Shown: piece after piece, positions 26,121 through 38,510 of the stretch | How positions within the stretch are numbered: the first letter of the stretch is position 1 | Layout of the letters: the number at the start of each line of letters is the position of its first letter | NCBI RefSeq assembly: GCF_029784155.1 | Contig: NC_073693.1 | Location: 20,310,002 to 20,374,001 of the forward strand | Source of the DNA: Uranotaenia lowii | Taxonomy: Eukaryota; Arthropoda; Insecta; Diptera; Culicidae | DNA length: 64,000 nucleotides | Direction: 5' to 3' | Made by a program: the position numbers and the translations under genes | The notes under the pieces: model-generated | What the model was told of the DNA's origin: nothing | Database searches by the model: none | Seen by the model: the letters and a program-made list of their open reading frames with translations, nothing else

Positions 26121-26830
26121 TTTTGCGTCACATCTTTTCGCAGAGTATTTCCAATCAATCTTCACTTATGTTCCCGAATCTATTTCTAGCGCCTTTTGAT
26201 GACAACGGCGATACTTTCCACGTTTGAGATCCAGTTGCCAGACCACAAATACCTGCAGTTTCTGCGTCGTTAGCGCAGTGTAGTTTCACACCCGTGCAAC
26301 AATACGGATATGAAGTTTGAGTGGAAGATTAGATTTTTTGTTCGTAGAGATATCTGACGAGAGCACCAATGTTTCAGAGATTCGCAAACGCAAATCGGGC
26401 TTATCTGATCCGGGATTCGATGTCTTTCTTGGTACCACAATCAGGCGTTTTCTGGCTACCGAGATTCTGGAAGCACTCCACATTCCACTATTTAGAAATT
26501 GGAAGGATTTTCTGTGTTGATTTCCATCCACTTGGCCTTTCTGACATTGATTTTGAGACCTGCTTGCTGCATTGGAGCTTTTGGTGAGGTCGTTGAAGTT
26601 GCTCTGCATGTCTTGTTGTCTTTGGTCGAGCAAAACAAAATCGTCAGCTAGGTCAAGGTCGTTTAGCTGTTCCATTATCGAAAGATTCCACGGCAATCCT
26701 CGGTTTTGTCTACAGTCAATCGATCCAGCCAAGATTTTATCCATTACGGTGAGAAAGAATAATGCTGATAAGATACACATCCTTGTCTCACTCCAACAGT
26801 TACCAGGATTGAATCGTCGTCTCTGATTCT
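26121..26830 (-). pseudogene. Non-LTR reverse transcriptase fragment
   Basis: The minus-strand frame contains LNDLDLADDFVLLDQRQQDM, the reverse-transcriptase catalytic block (x-ADD). Further on it has RKTSNPGSDKPDLRLRISET. It matches, at the DNA level and with many differences, the copy at 56040-56535, so both derive from the same LINE family. Frames are broken. Confidence 0.75.
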
Positions 26831-27102
26831 GAATGTTTCAAATATGTTTTCCAACCAACACTCCAAGCATCGGTACTGCTAAGCCTAATGTTTAATCAGC
26901 TCCATGTAGGTCACATTCAAATACCTTCCTTTTTTTTCGAGCGTAATAACTTCCACTCTCACCTATCTTTTTTTTTTAATGGAAATCCCGGAAGTACGAC
27001 TGCTAGATTTAAAAAAAAATCAGGCATTTTTAAAATTAAACGCCAACTTCTTTCATAAAAAAAAGGTGAACAAATGATAAAATATGTCATCGAGGGTTAA
27101 AA

Positions 27103-27335
27103 TTATTCGCATATGAGTCACATGAGTGTTTTATTGTAATTTCTCCGTAAATACTAGTTAGTATGAGCGCAAAAGTATTCTTTTAAATGTTTTCCATCCG
27201 AACTGTTGATAGGTTTTACCCTAGTTTTACCAACAAATGATGCATACGATTGTTTTCATGAAAAAAAAAGTTTCAAACTTTACGAGCGTTTTTCTCGGTT
27301 TGCAGTTTTTACACATGGGACTCATATGCGAATAA
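27103..27335. mobile_element. Small MITE
   Basis: The ends are inverted repeats of about 17 bp, TTATTCGCATATGAGTC. Similarity (CATGTGT/CATGAGT) continues further inward. About 233 bp, non-coding. A target duplication is not clear. Confidence 0.55.
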
Positions 27336-29484
27336 AGGCAGGGCATTGGGTAATGGGCAAAATTTAATCTTATTTGGTAATGTTTGTCAACAGTTGATTG
27401 TCGGTAGGATCAGCAATTATGCTTGTTCCAGGATTCTGTACGACACATCACAGGAATCTTTAAACTGGCCAATTAAACCTAATTTAAACAAATTAGCTTG
27501 AAGTCACTCATCTGAAAACTATTTTTTTTTTCGGTTTATTTTTTACCAGAGGACGAATGACTGGAAAGATTAAAATTCTCCTAAATTAAACAGAAATAGA
27601 AACAGAATGACTCTGAAAACTATTAAAAATTACTTATGTATGTGAAATTAATAACGACAATGCTCGGCGAATACGAATCACCAGTTGAAAGAAACCAATC
27701 ACTCGCAAAAATACAATGAATTGTAGGTTTTCTATTTATCAACTAATAAAATACATGTTTGAAATTGAAGATCCAACATTTACGTTTGAGATCTTTCATG
27801 TTATTAAATTTGGATAGTTTTTGATTCTAGTATTGTTTTCTACAATTTTCTGGATCACAGCTCAAATACATCCCCGTGGCATAACCGCGTCGTCGTCGTC
27901 GTCGTAGCGTAGCACTTGCTCAAACGAACGAAGCTTGCTACACACGGGAACAAACGCAGAAGGAATAAGTATTAGCTCAGCGAAATCTCATACTAAAGTA
28001 AAAAAAAAGGCAAACTTTGCTGTTACTCTGTTACTGTTGTTGGGACTGTTTGCGAGGCGAGGAGGCCCCACTCATCATGATGAATGTTTTATTGTTCGTT
28101 TTGGTTTGGTTTGCTGGTCCGTTGGCTTGGCATTAAAGATATGCATTCGGTCAGAGCTCCATCGTCTTGTCAGTGCCATTTGGGTTTTATGTCTTTTCTC
28201 CCGGCTTTCGAGGTGTAGCTTCGAGTTGTTCGTAGTGCAACCACTACCATCGAAGGGTAGCAAACAAGCACCGGGGACATATCTAGTTAGCAGATTTTTG
28301 AATTGGAAATAATGTTTCAATTTGATCAGAATTTGATTCTTATTTTAGGTAAGGGAAATATGGTAAAAGAGGATGATGTGAAATCCTAATATTCAATGGA
28401 AAGCAGATTATCCAATAATTCTGAATCAGCAAACCCCTCATTAAATATGCAACAGCCAAACCAACCGGAGGGGAATACATATTGATTCAAAAAATAATCA
28501 TATCAAAATGCTTCCCCGGACGACACTCCGATGATGGTCGTCATTAATTTACTCTTGCCAGGAACGACGACTCCACCAGTGCCATGTTTCTGGCTGCCTC
28601 TGGAGCCTCCAGAGCCAAATGGAAGCGCCCCCAAAAGCCCAGAACCCGAGCCAACTCCCTGATTATTGTATTCAGCACACAGTACGTATGCGAGCGAGCG
28701 CTTTTTGCCAGTGTATATGTTGGGTGAAAATGTTTAAAAATATGTTACCCACCGTCCTCCCCGATGACAATCCTTCGTCGCCAGCAAGAGTGGCACCATT
28801 TTCTGATCCAACAGGAATCTGCTGCCCTGCTTTGGTGTAGACACTGCTGCAACTGGGCTGGGATGACTGTTTGAATGAAAATCACTACTATAATCCTCAA
28901 ATCCGGTGGTGTTCTCGGCGGAAGATTGTGTCCGATTTCTTGTGCGGGTTTACTGAACAGCACTGCACCTGATAGGACCACCAATTTTTTTGGGCACACA
29001 GAATGAAAACTCAATTCAATCGACCGTGAATTTCTCTTACTGAGCTCAGGATCAAAATCCCATCTTGGCGACTGAAAAAATACACTTTTCACCGGTCAAA
29101 TCACTAGCTCGTTCCCCAAAACCAAGCCCAAACGGGAGCTAAACTTTTCCCCAACAAATTTCACACTTTTTCCCTGACCCAAAGTACTACGACAATCCAG
29201 TATCGATAAATTTTTCACCTCAATTCCCGAGTCCGGGGTTTTTTCTTCCTAGCCTGGCAGCCATTAAAAAGAACGGCGTTTTCCAAATCCACACACTACA
29301 CACCGAACTACCGAGTAAGAACCGCACCGATGGACTGCTTTTTTGCTTCTCTTTACAGATTTCTCGGAGTTCTGTTCGCCCGTGTATCCGTACCAAACCA
29401 AAAATGAAACCCATTCATGTATTCGTCGACGTCGAGCTGTTTGATAGTATTCGTCAGACGGGTGTTGGGGTTGTTGGGTTGAAA
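27336..29484. other. Unassigned intergenic DNA
   Basis: AT-rich to about 27.9 kb, then a stretch of more even composition to about 29.4 kb with frames up to 125 codons but no recognisable domain. It could include untranslated first exons of a neighbouring gene; I cannot show that. Confidence 0.35.
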
Positions 29485-29955
29485 ACAGCGTTGCCAATGT
29501 GTCTGATTTTTCCGGATTTGCCTGAGTTTTGGAGGCTTAATTATCCTGAAGACCTGATAAGCCCCTCTGATCACGAATAGCCTCATAGGTGTAAAGTGTC
29601 ACTAATAAAGACAAAAAAAGCCCCTCTGTTTTATCCTGATTTTTGGAACAATTCTGATTTTGCCTGATTTTGTAAATTTCACGGAAATTAAAAAATGAGA
29701 TTCCCGTTTTTGCTTATTTCTTAAGGAAATTTTAATATTCATATAAATTGTATACCTTTTCTTATTTCGCCTCTCTTGCACAAATGAACTAACAGCTTTG
29801 TAAATCATCGAGCGGAATCGAAAGGGGTCTACAACACATAATTAATAATATCACGATCATCGTGATCGATATGTGAACTACAATGCTTTTTGTATTTTTT
29901 AAGCCTGATTTATCCTGATTTTTATATTCAAAAAAAAAGTTGGCAACTCTGGTTG
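29485..29955. mobile_element. MITE with GTTGCCAA termini and CTGATTTT iterations
   Basis: Left end CAGCGTTGCCAATGTG and right end TTGGCAACTCTGG are inverted repeats. The interior has about nine copies of CTGATTT-like motifs (CCTGATTTTT, TCTGATTTTG). Non-coding. Exact ends and target duplication not resolved. Confidence 0.55.
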
Positions 29956-29970
29956 GGAAAACGACAAAAC

Positions 29971-30429
29971 CTGGGTTGCCAGGTGCCCAGATTTGTCTGT
30001 AAAACCAAGACTTTTGACCCTTCGTCCAGATATTGGTCAGACACAGATTTTGCCCAGATTTTTGCTGAGAGTGCCCAGATTTTACAGATTTTCAAAATTG
30101 AGTGATGAAACCAAGATTTATGCATCGGATTTGATCCGTAAGTGCCAGATTAGACTGAAATCTCGCTTGTATTCATTGGTATTTCACCATGCATTCATTA
30201 CCAATTCTTTTTTTAATAAGATGAACATGATACGTGGTAGGAAACAGTGTTCTTAGCGCGATAATAACCTGAATACCACAGGAAACCACCCCCCCCCCCC
30301 CCCCCGCTCACACGCACCGTCAAATGTCTTATTTAGTATCAAATTTGTGATCTTCCCTGTGCACAGACAAACACAGACTTTTTTTCGAAATTGCCCAGAT
30401 TTTTACTCCTCAACACCTGGCATCCCTGG
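29971..30429. mobile_element. MITE with CCTGGGTTGCCAGGTG termini
   Basis: CCTGGGTTGCCAGGTG at 29971-29986 is an inverted match, with one mismatch, to CACCTGGCATCCCTGG at 30414-30429. GCCCAGATTT is iterated near both ends. Non-coding, about 459 bp. It lies next to the previous MITE, with a similar TTGCCA core. Confidence 0.65.
30289..30305. repeat. Poly-C tract (17 C)
   Basis: Seventeen consecutive C residues inside the MITE. Homopolymers of this kind are prone to sequencing-length error. Confidence 0.9.
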
Positions 30430-31706
30430 ACAAAACCCACAAAACGGGACAATATTCTCCTGCTTTTGCTTTTACGCGAGTACTTCGGTTGTTGCTGTTG
30501 GTGCCGATCGTGACCGAGACGATGGCTTTTTTACTGGCTGTCCGGATTTCATTGTTGATTGCACCAATACTAGCACGTGAGCGGGCTGGGAAAAAATCAA
30601 AACAAGTTTTTTTTCGAAAACTCGATGACAGCTTGCCGTCAGAACTGTCATACCGGGATTTTCTTCTGAAGGGGTAGGAAACTCAGTTTTTTCGAGCTGT
30701 GAATACAGCTTAGCATAAAGTTTTACAAAAATCCCGGAACCATACACCTAATTCAAATAGAGTATTCTCGCTAAATTTGAAATACTCAGAGCCCGGCTAC
30801 CTTTTACTCAGACGTCGCCACATGTATGAAGCAGCCGACGGCTGTTCTTAATGAACTCAGATATCAGCGGAAAAAATACTCAGACGTCAGAAAATTCGGC
30901 ACTTAGAGAACTCGAGTGCTAGAAGGTGACAACTGAGTAAATGTTGATCAGTTTGTGCGAGGCGGTTGAACTTGGTTGGTTTTGTGCAGCAAAAACTTGA
31001 AATTTTACATGGTGAATATATTGATTTTAAAGGTAATTCCTAGATGTTGATACGGTTTTATTTATATTACAGAATTCTGCGACGAAGGGACGATGGTCCA
31101 AATAGATTTGCCATCTAGTACGGCATAATGGGTCCCGGCCCGGGAGACGAAACCCGACGAGCCAAAACAAAGTTCAGAAAGTTTGTGGATTTTTTTAAAA
31201 TAAAGGTGTATGAACAATATTTTGACTTTTATTATTTATCAATCAACCAATCCATCATTTGTCTGAATAATAATACAGGTTTTTGTTATTCTAGCATGAA
31301 AAAAGCGGCCAAAAACCGCTTCAGAATTATTCGCGCATTCTGAGTAACCATGACTCAGTTGTCGCGAAAAGGGCTGTTATTGCGTATTCAGAGAAAAATT
31401 GGATTCACGCAACGGTAGTTAGACCCGCAATTTGACAACCGTAATTTGACAGCTCGATTGATGGGCTGCATTTTTGTCAGTGTAACCGAGTAACACTGAA
31501 GAAAATAATTATCTTATATCTGAGGCTTCTTTTCTGGTGGTGTTTTATGTTGTCCTTTGATAAAGAGTAGCATGTGCGAATAAAAAGGTAGGTAAAAGTG
31601 AAATATGATTTTGCAAACTCAAAATCAAAACCGCTTTCAGGTATGGTGCTTTTGAGAGCAGAAATGGAGAACCATGCGTCTCCTAATACAATTGGCCATT
31701 GTTTAA
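30430..31706. other. Unassigned intergenic DNA
   Basis: No supported gene. ACTCAG/CTGAGT motifs recur around 30.78-30.95 kb and 31.33-31.38 kb, and again at 34.55-34.63 kb, suggesting a shared old repeat. Confidence 0.35.
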
Positions 31707-32655
31707 CACGCAGAAAAAATTATTTTAGAAACAATAAGATTTCGAACGAAAATAATAAAATTTTTGGTTGGGAAAAAGCACAAATATATTTTTGGCCACA
31801 TTGAATAAAAGTATCGATTTGATTTGAACTTATCGTTTGATTGAAAACGAAATACCCCCTTTTTGAAAACGATCCATCACACTTGTCAAAATAATAAAAT
31901 AATTTTGGGTAAAACACACTAAAACTTTTTAGCTTAAAATTAAAAAATAAGTGAGGTTAAAAATTAATCATATTTTATGATTTGAATTCATTTTTTCAAA
32001 AGAAAGCAAAATGGTTATTGATTTTCGGATTAATTGAATTCGGTTACAATTAATTGTTTTATGCCTCATTTATTTGATACAAAATGCTTTTTATCATTGG
32101 GAAAGTCATCGTTTCCCTTTTTACACATCATGGTCAATCTATATTACCGCTAATAGCTATTGCCTTGGGGGATAATGGAAAGCCTTACTTCGCTCAATGC
32201 AGGGTCCCATTCCTTCCTGAACCAGCTTCGAATATTGGTTCGACTTCGATCGGTCCCTAAACATAAAAAAATAAAAATAAGTACCTCACCCATACTTGAA
32301 TTTATGATACAAACCTGTGAGTTGTGGAACAAATCCGGAGGGGTCCAGCCGCACCGACGAATAAGCCGTTCGGATGAGAAAATTTGTTCATCTTTCCCGC
32401 TAATTTTCTTTTTTTTTTCTTTTATTTTTAATTTTTCGGCCAACTACACGTTTATTGAAATGAACCGATTTTATATTTCGAATTCAATCAAATTTTATAT
32501 GTAAGTAATAAAAAATGAGTGTGTAAAAATTACAAAATTTTATTATTATTTTCGATCGATTTTTTAGTGAAACGTATCGAAAAATTTGCATCGATATTGT
32601 AAAATAAAATAACAAAACGTTTTGTTGAAACCAACCCCCTTTCTTTTTCTGCGTG
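31707..32655 (-). mobile_element. CACGCAGAAAAA TIR element, copy A
   Basis: A 949-bp element with ends CACGCAGAAAAA and TTTTTCTGCGTG. It is almost identical, in reverse complement, to copy B (37165-38109); the only difference noticed is 4 extra bases near 31.76 kb. It carries the same candidate spliced mini-gene on the minus strand, exons about 32391-32315 and 32256-32157. A TA target duplication is not evident at this copy. Confidence 0.85.
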
Positions 32656-33102
32656 CTAAACCTGGCATACTCCACGCGGCGAAGCAGATGTCAATTTGTT
32701 CCGCCACTCGAGTTCGCATTGGCCGCGTTCGCCAATTCTCATCACATCGCTCTCACTATGACCATAGTTTTGAACTTTTTAAAGAAAAATAGGAATCGAA
32801 ATTGTGAAAATGTTGGTTATTGGCGTGGGCGAACGCGACCCTTGGAAACAAATAAATTACGAACGTGTTAAATCAATTCACTCAAATGTTAATAAAATAT
32901 ATAAAAATTATATTCGACTGTCTCAATTCTTCATAAGAAAAAATAAAACAAAATAAATAATATATTTAGATTTAATATGATTTGGTCTGAGTTGTGTTTG
33001 AAAAACACAAATCATTTATTACTTTGTTAATACTGATTATATACGAAAACCACCTGGCACCCTAAAATGCGAGTTTGGTCGAATGAAAGAGGGGACGCTT
33101 AA

Positions 33103-33436
33103 AGCGGCCCGGGCCATAGACTACACAACATTTGTACAAATGCGATGAAATTCGATGAAATTTTGTCGCTGTGAGCACGATTTGCATAGTGTATGGCACT
33201 GCTTGAATGAGCGCCCAAACGGTTGGAGTAAAATCGGTCGGGATCGAAATATTTTGTACAAAACATTCTCCCAGCCGGGGTGGAGATGGTTTTTTTTATT
33301 GCTGTTGCTGTTTTCGCCAGCAATCATTTGTGTTCGCGTGAAATATGTTTGTATAGTGTGTGGGCGAGCATAGATCAAACAATCGACGCGAAATCATCGA
33401 ATTTGTACAGGCCAATTTGTGTAGTCTATGGCCCGC
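33103..33436. mobile_element. MITE with TTAA target duplication
   Basis: The ends are inverted repeats containing GGGCCATAGACTACACAA. TTAA flanks both sides (33099-33102 and 33437-33440). The left end has an extra CCCGG-like insertion. A TTAA duplication suggests the piggyBac superfamily. Non-coding, 334 bp. Confidence 0.7.
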
Positions 33437-34930
33437 TTAAGGTAACAGTTCGAGATTGTTTTTACTTTTCACATGAACATCACCTTTTAAACGAACGTAT
33501 ATGTTTCGTTTTGATCGATTTTTGGAAATTTAGCAAACAAGGTTCAACAAAATTTCAACGATTACATAAGCAGTCACTGTTTCTGGATCAGTTTGGTTAA
33601 CGTACTGACTATAAAAGTTATGGTTTTTTCGTATGCGGGTAGTCAATGAAATTCCCGAATGCACAGATGTCGATCACATTTGATTCCATTTTATTATTTT
33701 TATATTTTTTACTTCCGTTGTATGTTGTTCGGTAGAAATTAGGTAGCCAAATGTTTTCAAATTGTTTGTTTAATTAAATAAATGTTTCTAAAATATCAAT
33801 GGTTTTCTTTAAATGAGATATTGAAAAAAAATCTGAAAAATGTTTTGGGTTGGTTTGGGCATCCATTTTTTTTTAAATCAGTGGTTGTTTCTTTTGTTTT
33901 ATCACGAAAATAGGTAATAAAAAAACATTTTATGTTGATTGTTAAAGAGTAGTTTTTGAAATATATTTTGTTCTACAACTATAAGAGTTGATATTTTTAT
34001 AACTCAATTTGTTACGGAATGGTAAATATGTAAGGCTGAAGTCAACTTATCTACTGCAAATTATTGATTTTTTCTTGAGACGTCGAAAACAATCCCTTCA
34101 CTATATTTTTTTCGTAATTATGACATGGACTATAAATGATTCTGAACAAAGTGATGCTTGTTCCGTCGCGTTACTTAACGTGTCGTTCGCTTATTATGCC
34201 ATCCGCTTAAAAGTTAGAAAATGAATGCCTTAATACTATAATTTTTTATAAATAAAAAAATTGATTGGTTCCCGTTTTGTTTTTCAAATCAATGATTCGA
34301 TACATTTCTTTTCTAAATAAATGTGATAAATCATTTAATAATTGGTAAAATGCATTGAAAACGGATTTAAATGTCACTGCATCATTCATAATTGACTTTT
34401 AAACAATGGTTTTTTTGCCCGAAAAAACTCATAAATATAATCTGAATTGTTTGTTTCAGTGCAACAGCTTTGACGTCTTGCGGTAGTTTTTCTTCTTCTT
34501 TTGGAAGAGTTGCATAAATCCAACTTTTCTCTGTAGGAGCAATAGTCAGTTCTGAGTAAAAGCCGTTTAGTCAGAACTGAGTAGGTGCGGTTTTGGCGAC
34601 AACTGAGTAACCGCCACTCTGAACTGAGTAGCTGAAAGTTAGCGAGTTTCCTGAGACAGATTGTGGTAGGGTAGCTTTTTGTTTTTGTTTTGAAAATGTA
34701 AACACCAACTGGTCGCCATTTTGATCTTCGATGATAAGCTCTGTTCAATGCTTTCTTTTAAAAACTTCTTCAATTAAAAGCATTAACATACCTTCATGTC
34801 TTAACTTGTTATGAATTTACAAATCATTAAATAAAGAATTTATATTCTCCTCACCCAGGTGCGCTTGCAAAACCACTACACTTGCATTGCCAATTTTATT
34901 TCGTTACTATCTGGTCATTGAACATGTGTA

Positions 34931-35720
34931 CACTGTAAATTTTTGCCTCGATTTCCAGCAAAAAAAATTGCTGGAAACGTTCAGCAATCCAAATTTTTGC
35001 TGGAAACCAGCAAACGGTTTTCGAATTGCTGGATTTTTCAGCATTCGGTTATGTGCTTGTCATTTTTGCTGAAAAATCAGCAATCAGTTTTCAAATTGCT
35101 GGACTTTGCTGGAAAATCAGCAATCGAGTTGTTAATTTGGAGTTTGTTTTTGTTTCGTACGCTGAAGTAAGGTGAGATTCTATTTTACGAATTAAGGTTA
35201 AATTAATATAATTATTTTATTTTCCTCTATATTCTAGCAACCAGGCATCAAGTCAAGGGTAAGTTTTTATTGTACAGGTAGATATTCCATATAGAAGATA
35301 CTAATCAAAACTATTTTTACAGGTGGCGGATTGTCAACATTTTGGCACAAAGCGGCCACGCCAGAGCCGGTGTTAGAAAGTTGTGAAAAAAAAGTTTTTT
35401 TTGGAAAATAAATTAATCCCTTATTGAAAATGGGAGAAAATAATTGTTTTTATTGCTTATTATATGCACAGCCAATATTAAACTTTAATTTTGAATTGAA
35501 ATATAAATTTCATACTAAATACTGCCAGTTGTGTTGAAAGAAATAGCTGGTTTCCAGTAATCTGGATTGCTGATTTTCCAGCAATTTGAATTGCTGGAAA
35601 CCAGCATTAACGTTTGCTGTTTTTTCCAGCAATTGAAATTGCTGGAAATTTTGCTGGAAAGTCAGCGGGACAAAAACCAGCAAAATTTTGCTGGTTTCCA
35701 GCAAAAAAAAATTTGCTGTG
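34931..35720 (+). mobile_element. CACTGTAAATTT TIR element with CCAGCAA arrays
   Basis: Starts CACTGTAAATTTTTGC and ends with the inverted form, ...ATTTGCTGTG, flanked by TA (34929-34930 and 35721-35722). Both subterminal regions are packed with alternating TTGCTGGAAA and CCAGCAA motifs, about 20 in all, in both orientations. The centre holds splice-like signals: donor at 35167, a 21-nt mini-exon 35238-35258, and an exon beginning 35323. AATAAA follows at 35407. No transposase, so non-autonomous. Confidence 0.78.
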
Positions 35721-37164
35721 TAATGTTGTTGTTATGTTTACCCTACCACGATGTGCCGAAAAAATGTAAACATGAGAAATCAGCTGTTCGTCTGACAAGT
35801 GAGGAAATGCCTTATATCGAAGTTTCTCTGAAAGCACCTGTATCCGTGGTCCAAACAGCCGGTTGGTTTAGACCCAAATTCCGACCAAAGCAACCGCGTC
35901 CGTGGTCCATTATACTAGTTTCAATCATCTTTATTTTAGAACTGCTATAGAGATTGGGGGCCGTTCAGATACTATGTGGACAGAATTTTTTTACCTCCTT
36001 CCCTTCCGTGGACATTTGGCAAACCCCTACCCCCCTCCACGGATGTCCACGTGGACATGACTCAAACCACTACCCCTCTCTCCGTGGACATTTCCACAAC
36101 CCCCCTCTCCCGCCCCTCTAAGTTGATCGCGTTGTATGTGAACCGCCCCTTCGTCAAAAACTAATGAAATTTGGACCCAATTTTACGCAGTTCTTAATCG
36201 TTTGACAGTTAAAAGACCACGAGTGGGGTTGCCAGTTTTTTCACTGGATTGGATCTTATTTCGTTGGTCCAATTATTTTTCCAATGGGCGATGGGCACGC
36301 TCGCAAGCAAGGGGCTGAAAGAGAAGGAAATTTCCGAACTGACATTTCAGTACCGCACTGACGTTTTGGTACCAAAATGCCATTGAAATCAAAGGGGAAC
36401 TGACGTTCTGGTTCCAAAAAGTCGGTACGGTCCGTTTGTATGTGATTTGACAGTTGCTTCAGTCCTTTGCTCGCAAGCAATAGCCTTTCACTCCAATTAG
36501 CTGTCATTCTTATGGTAATCTGTGTAAGAGTAAAGAGCAAGCTTTATTCTTTTTAGCAGGCCCAATCCCAATTAGACTCAAGAACCACAGATGCAGATGC
36601 TCTCAATGCTCGGCTGGTGCAACCAGAGTGCCTCCAGTAGGGTGGGTGCATACTGAGGAAAAGTAGGCAAGGGGTACCAAAAGTTTCTCATTGGTGGGGG
36701 GTGGAGACGGTGCGCTTTTTGACAGCGAATTGTTCGCCTACCATGCCTACGATTACGATTGCCTGTCACAAGATGGACGATTCCGTGCATTGGTATAAGA
36801 ACACACCTACCTTTACCCGCCTTGGGTGCAACCCAAGGTGCCCAAGGTATATATTCAGGAGGTGTTACCGAATAACGAATTCCCGATTCAGCCATTTTGG
36901 CTATGTATAGGCTATGCAACTACAACCTGTATACACATCTCAGGTGGCGATGGAAATCCCGTGCTAAGTGTTAGTAAAAGTTTTTTTTTGTAAACATTGT
37001 AACCAAGACAATTCGTGACGTCAGTTGCATTTCCAAACAAACAACCAACAGCGAAAACTATAGAGAAAAAATCATTGCCAACTGCTGTTTACGATTCTCG
37101 CCTAGGATTCATAAACATCCAGGCAAGTTACGTAGGCTTTGTTTACCTTTTTACTTCTTGAATA
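35721..37164. other. Unassigned DNA with GTGGAC repeats
   Basis: At 35950-36130, variants of TCCGTGGACATTT recur four times in a C-rich setting, resembling a degenerate mosquito repeat. CTCGCAAGCAA occurs at 36299 and 36470. No supported gene up to copy B of the CACGCAG element. Confidence 0.4.
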
Positions 37165-38109
37165 CACGCAGAAAAAGAAAGGGGGTTGGTTTCAACAAAA
37201 CGTTTTGTTATTTTATTTTACAATATCGATGCAAATTTTTCGATACGTTTCACTAAAAAATCGATCGAAAATAATAATAAAATTTTGTAATTTTTACACA
37301 CTCATTTTTTATTACTTACATATAAAATTTGATTGAATTCGAAATATAAAATCGGTTCATTTCAATAAACGTGTAGTTGGCCGAAAAATTAAAAATAAAA
37401 GAAAAAAAAAAGAAAATTAGCGGGAAAGATGAACAAATTTTCTCATCCGAACGGCTTATTCGTCGGTGCGGCTGGACCCCTCCGGATTTGTTCCACAACT
37501 CACAGGTTTGTATCATAAATTCAAGTATGGGTGAGGTACTTATTTTTATTTTTTTATGTTTAGGGACCGATCGAAGTCGAACCAATATTCGAAGCTGGTT
37601 CAGGAAGGAATGGGACCCTGCATTGAGCGAAGTAAGGCTTTCCATTATCCCCCAAGGCAATAGCTATTAGCGGTAATATAGATTGACCATGATGTGTAAA
37701 AAGGGAAACGATGACTTTCCCAATGATAAAAAGCATTTTGTATCAAATAAATGAGGCATAAAACAATTAATTGTAACCGAATTCAATTAATCCGAAAATC
37801 AATAACCATTTTGCTTTCTTTTGAAAAAATGAATTCAAATCATAAAATATGATTAATTTTTAACCTCACTTATTTTTTAATTTTAAGCTAAAAAGTTTTA
37901 GTGTGTTTTACCCAAAATTATTTTATTATTTTGACAAGTGTGATGGATCGTTTTCAAAAAGGGGGTATTTCGTTTTCAATCAAACGATAAGTTCAAATCA
38001 AATCGATACTTTTATTCAATGTGGCCAAAAATATATTTGTGCTTTTTCCCAAAAATTTTATTATTTTCGTTCAAAATCTTATTGTTTCTAAAATAATTTT
38101 TTCTGCGTG
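37165..38109 (+). mobile_element. CACGCAGAAAAA TIR element, copy B
   Basis: A 945-bp element with ends CACGCAGAAAAA and TTTTTCTGCGTG and TA on both sides (37163-37164 and 38110-38111). Reverse-complement twin of copy A, 4.5 kb away. It encodes no transposase and is therefore non-autonomous, but it carries an intron-like, polyadenylation-signal-bearing segment (37429-37751). Confidence 0.88.
37429..37663 (+). other. Candidate spliced mini-gene inside copy B
   Basis: An ATG at 37429 opens a frame that joins across a 58-nt GT-AG intron (37506-37563) to a second exon ending at a TAG at 37661. That gives 58 codons, with AATAAA at 37746-37751, 83 nt downstream. The 5' side reads MNKFSHPNGLFVGAAGPLR. 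I recognise no family. Unspliced frames are also open here, so coding is only a suggestion. The same arrangement exists in copy A on the minus strand. Confidence 0.35.
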
Positions 38110-38510
38110 TAACGAGTTCTGTATTAGTGTGCGTGTTTCTTCATCACCTTCTTTCCACCACATTGATGCAACTATACGGAACTCATGAAGTTTGTTTACC
38201 AACAAACCACAGAAAAGCTGAGCAAAAAGTAAACAAACTCATTGAGAGCCCCGCTCACTCCTCGCCTACTTACTGTGAAAGTCGGAGAACCTAGTGTATC
38301 TAAGAACCTTGGTGCAACCAAAAAATTAGAGTTTCCTTTCCTACCCCTCGCTCTGTTAAGATTTTTTTGAATTCCGCTGCGCAGCGCGTGTCAAAAAATC
38401 AAAACATTCGTCCATTTCACCGAAGCAACGAGGTTCTGTTTAGGAATTACTTCTTACTTCTCAAATTTTAATTTAGTTGGGCTTTTTCAGTAATAATTTA
38501 CAGCAAAACA

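Noticed and set aside
26286..26780. 164-codon minus-strand frame as a gene
   Set aside because: It is a decayed LINE reverse transcriptase with its ADD box, and a second copy lies at 56 kb.
35950..36130. C-rich GTGGAC repeats as a CpG-island promoter
   Set aside because: The repeats resemble degenerate interspersed mosquito repeats and no gene start lies nearby.
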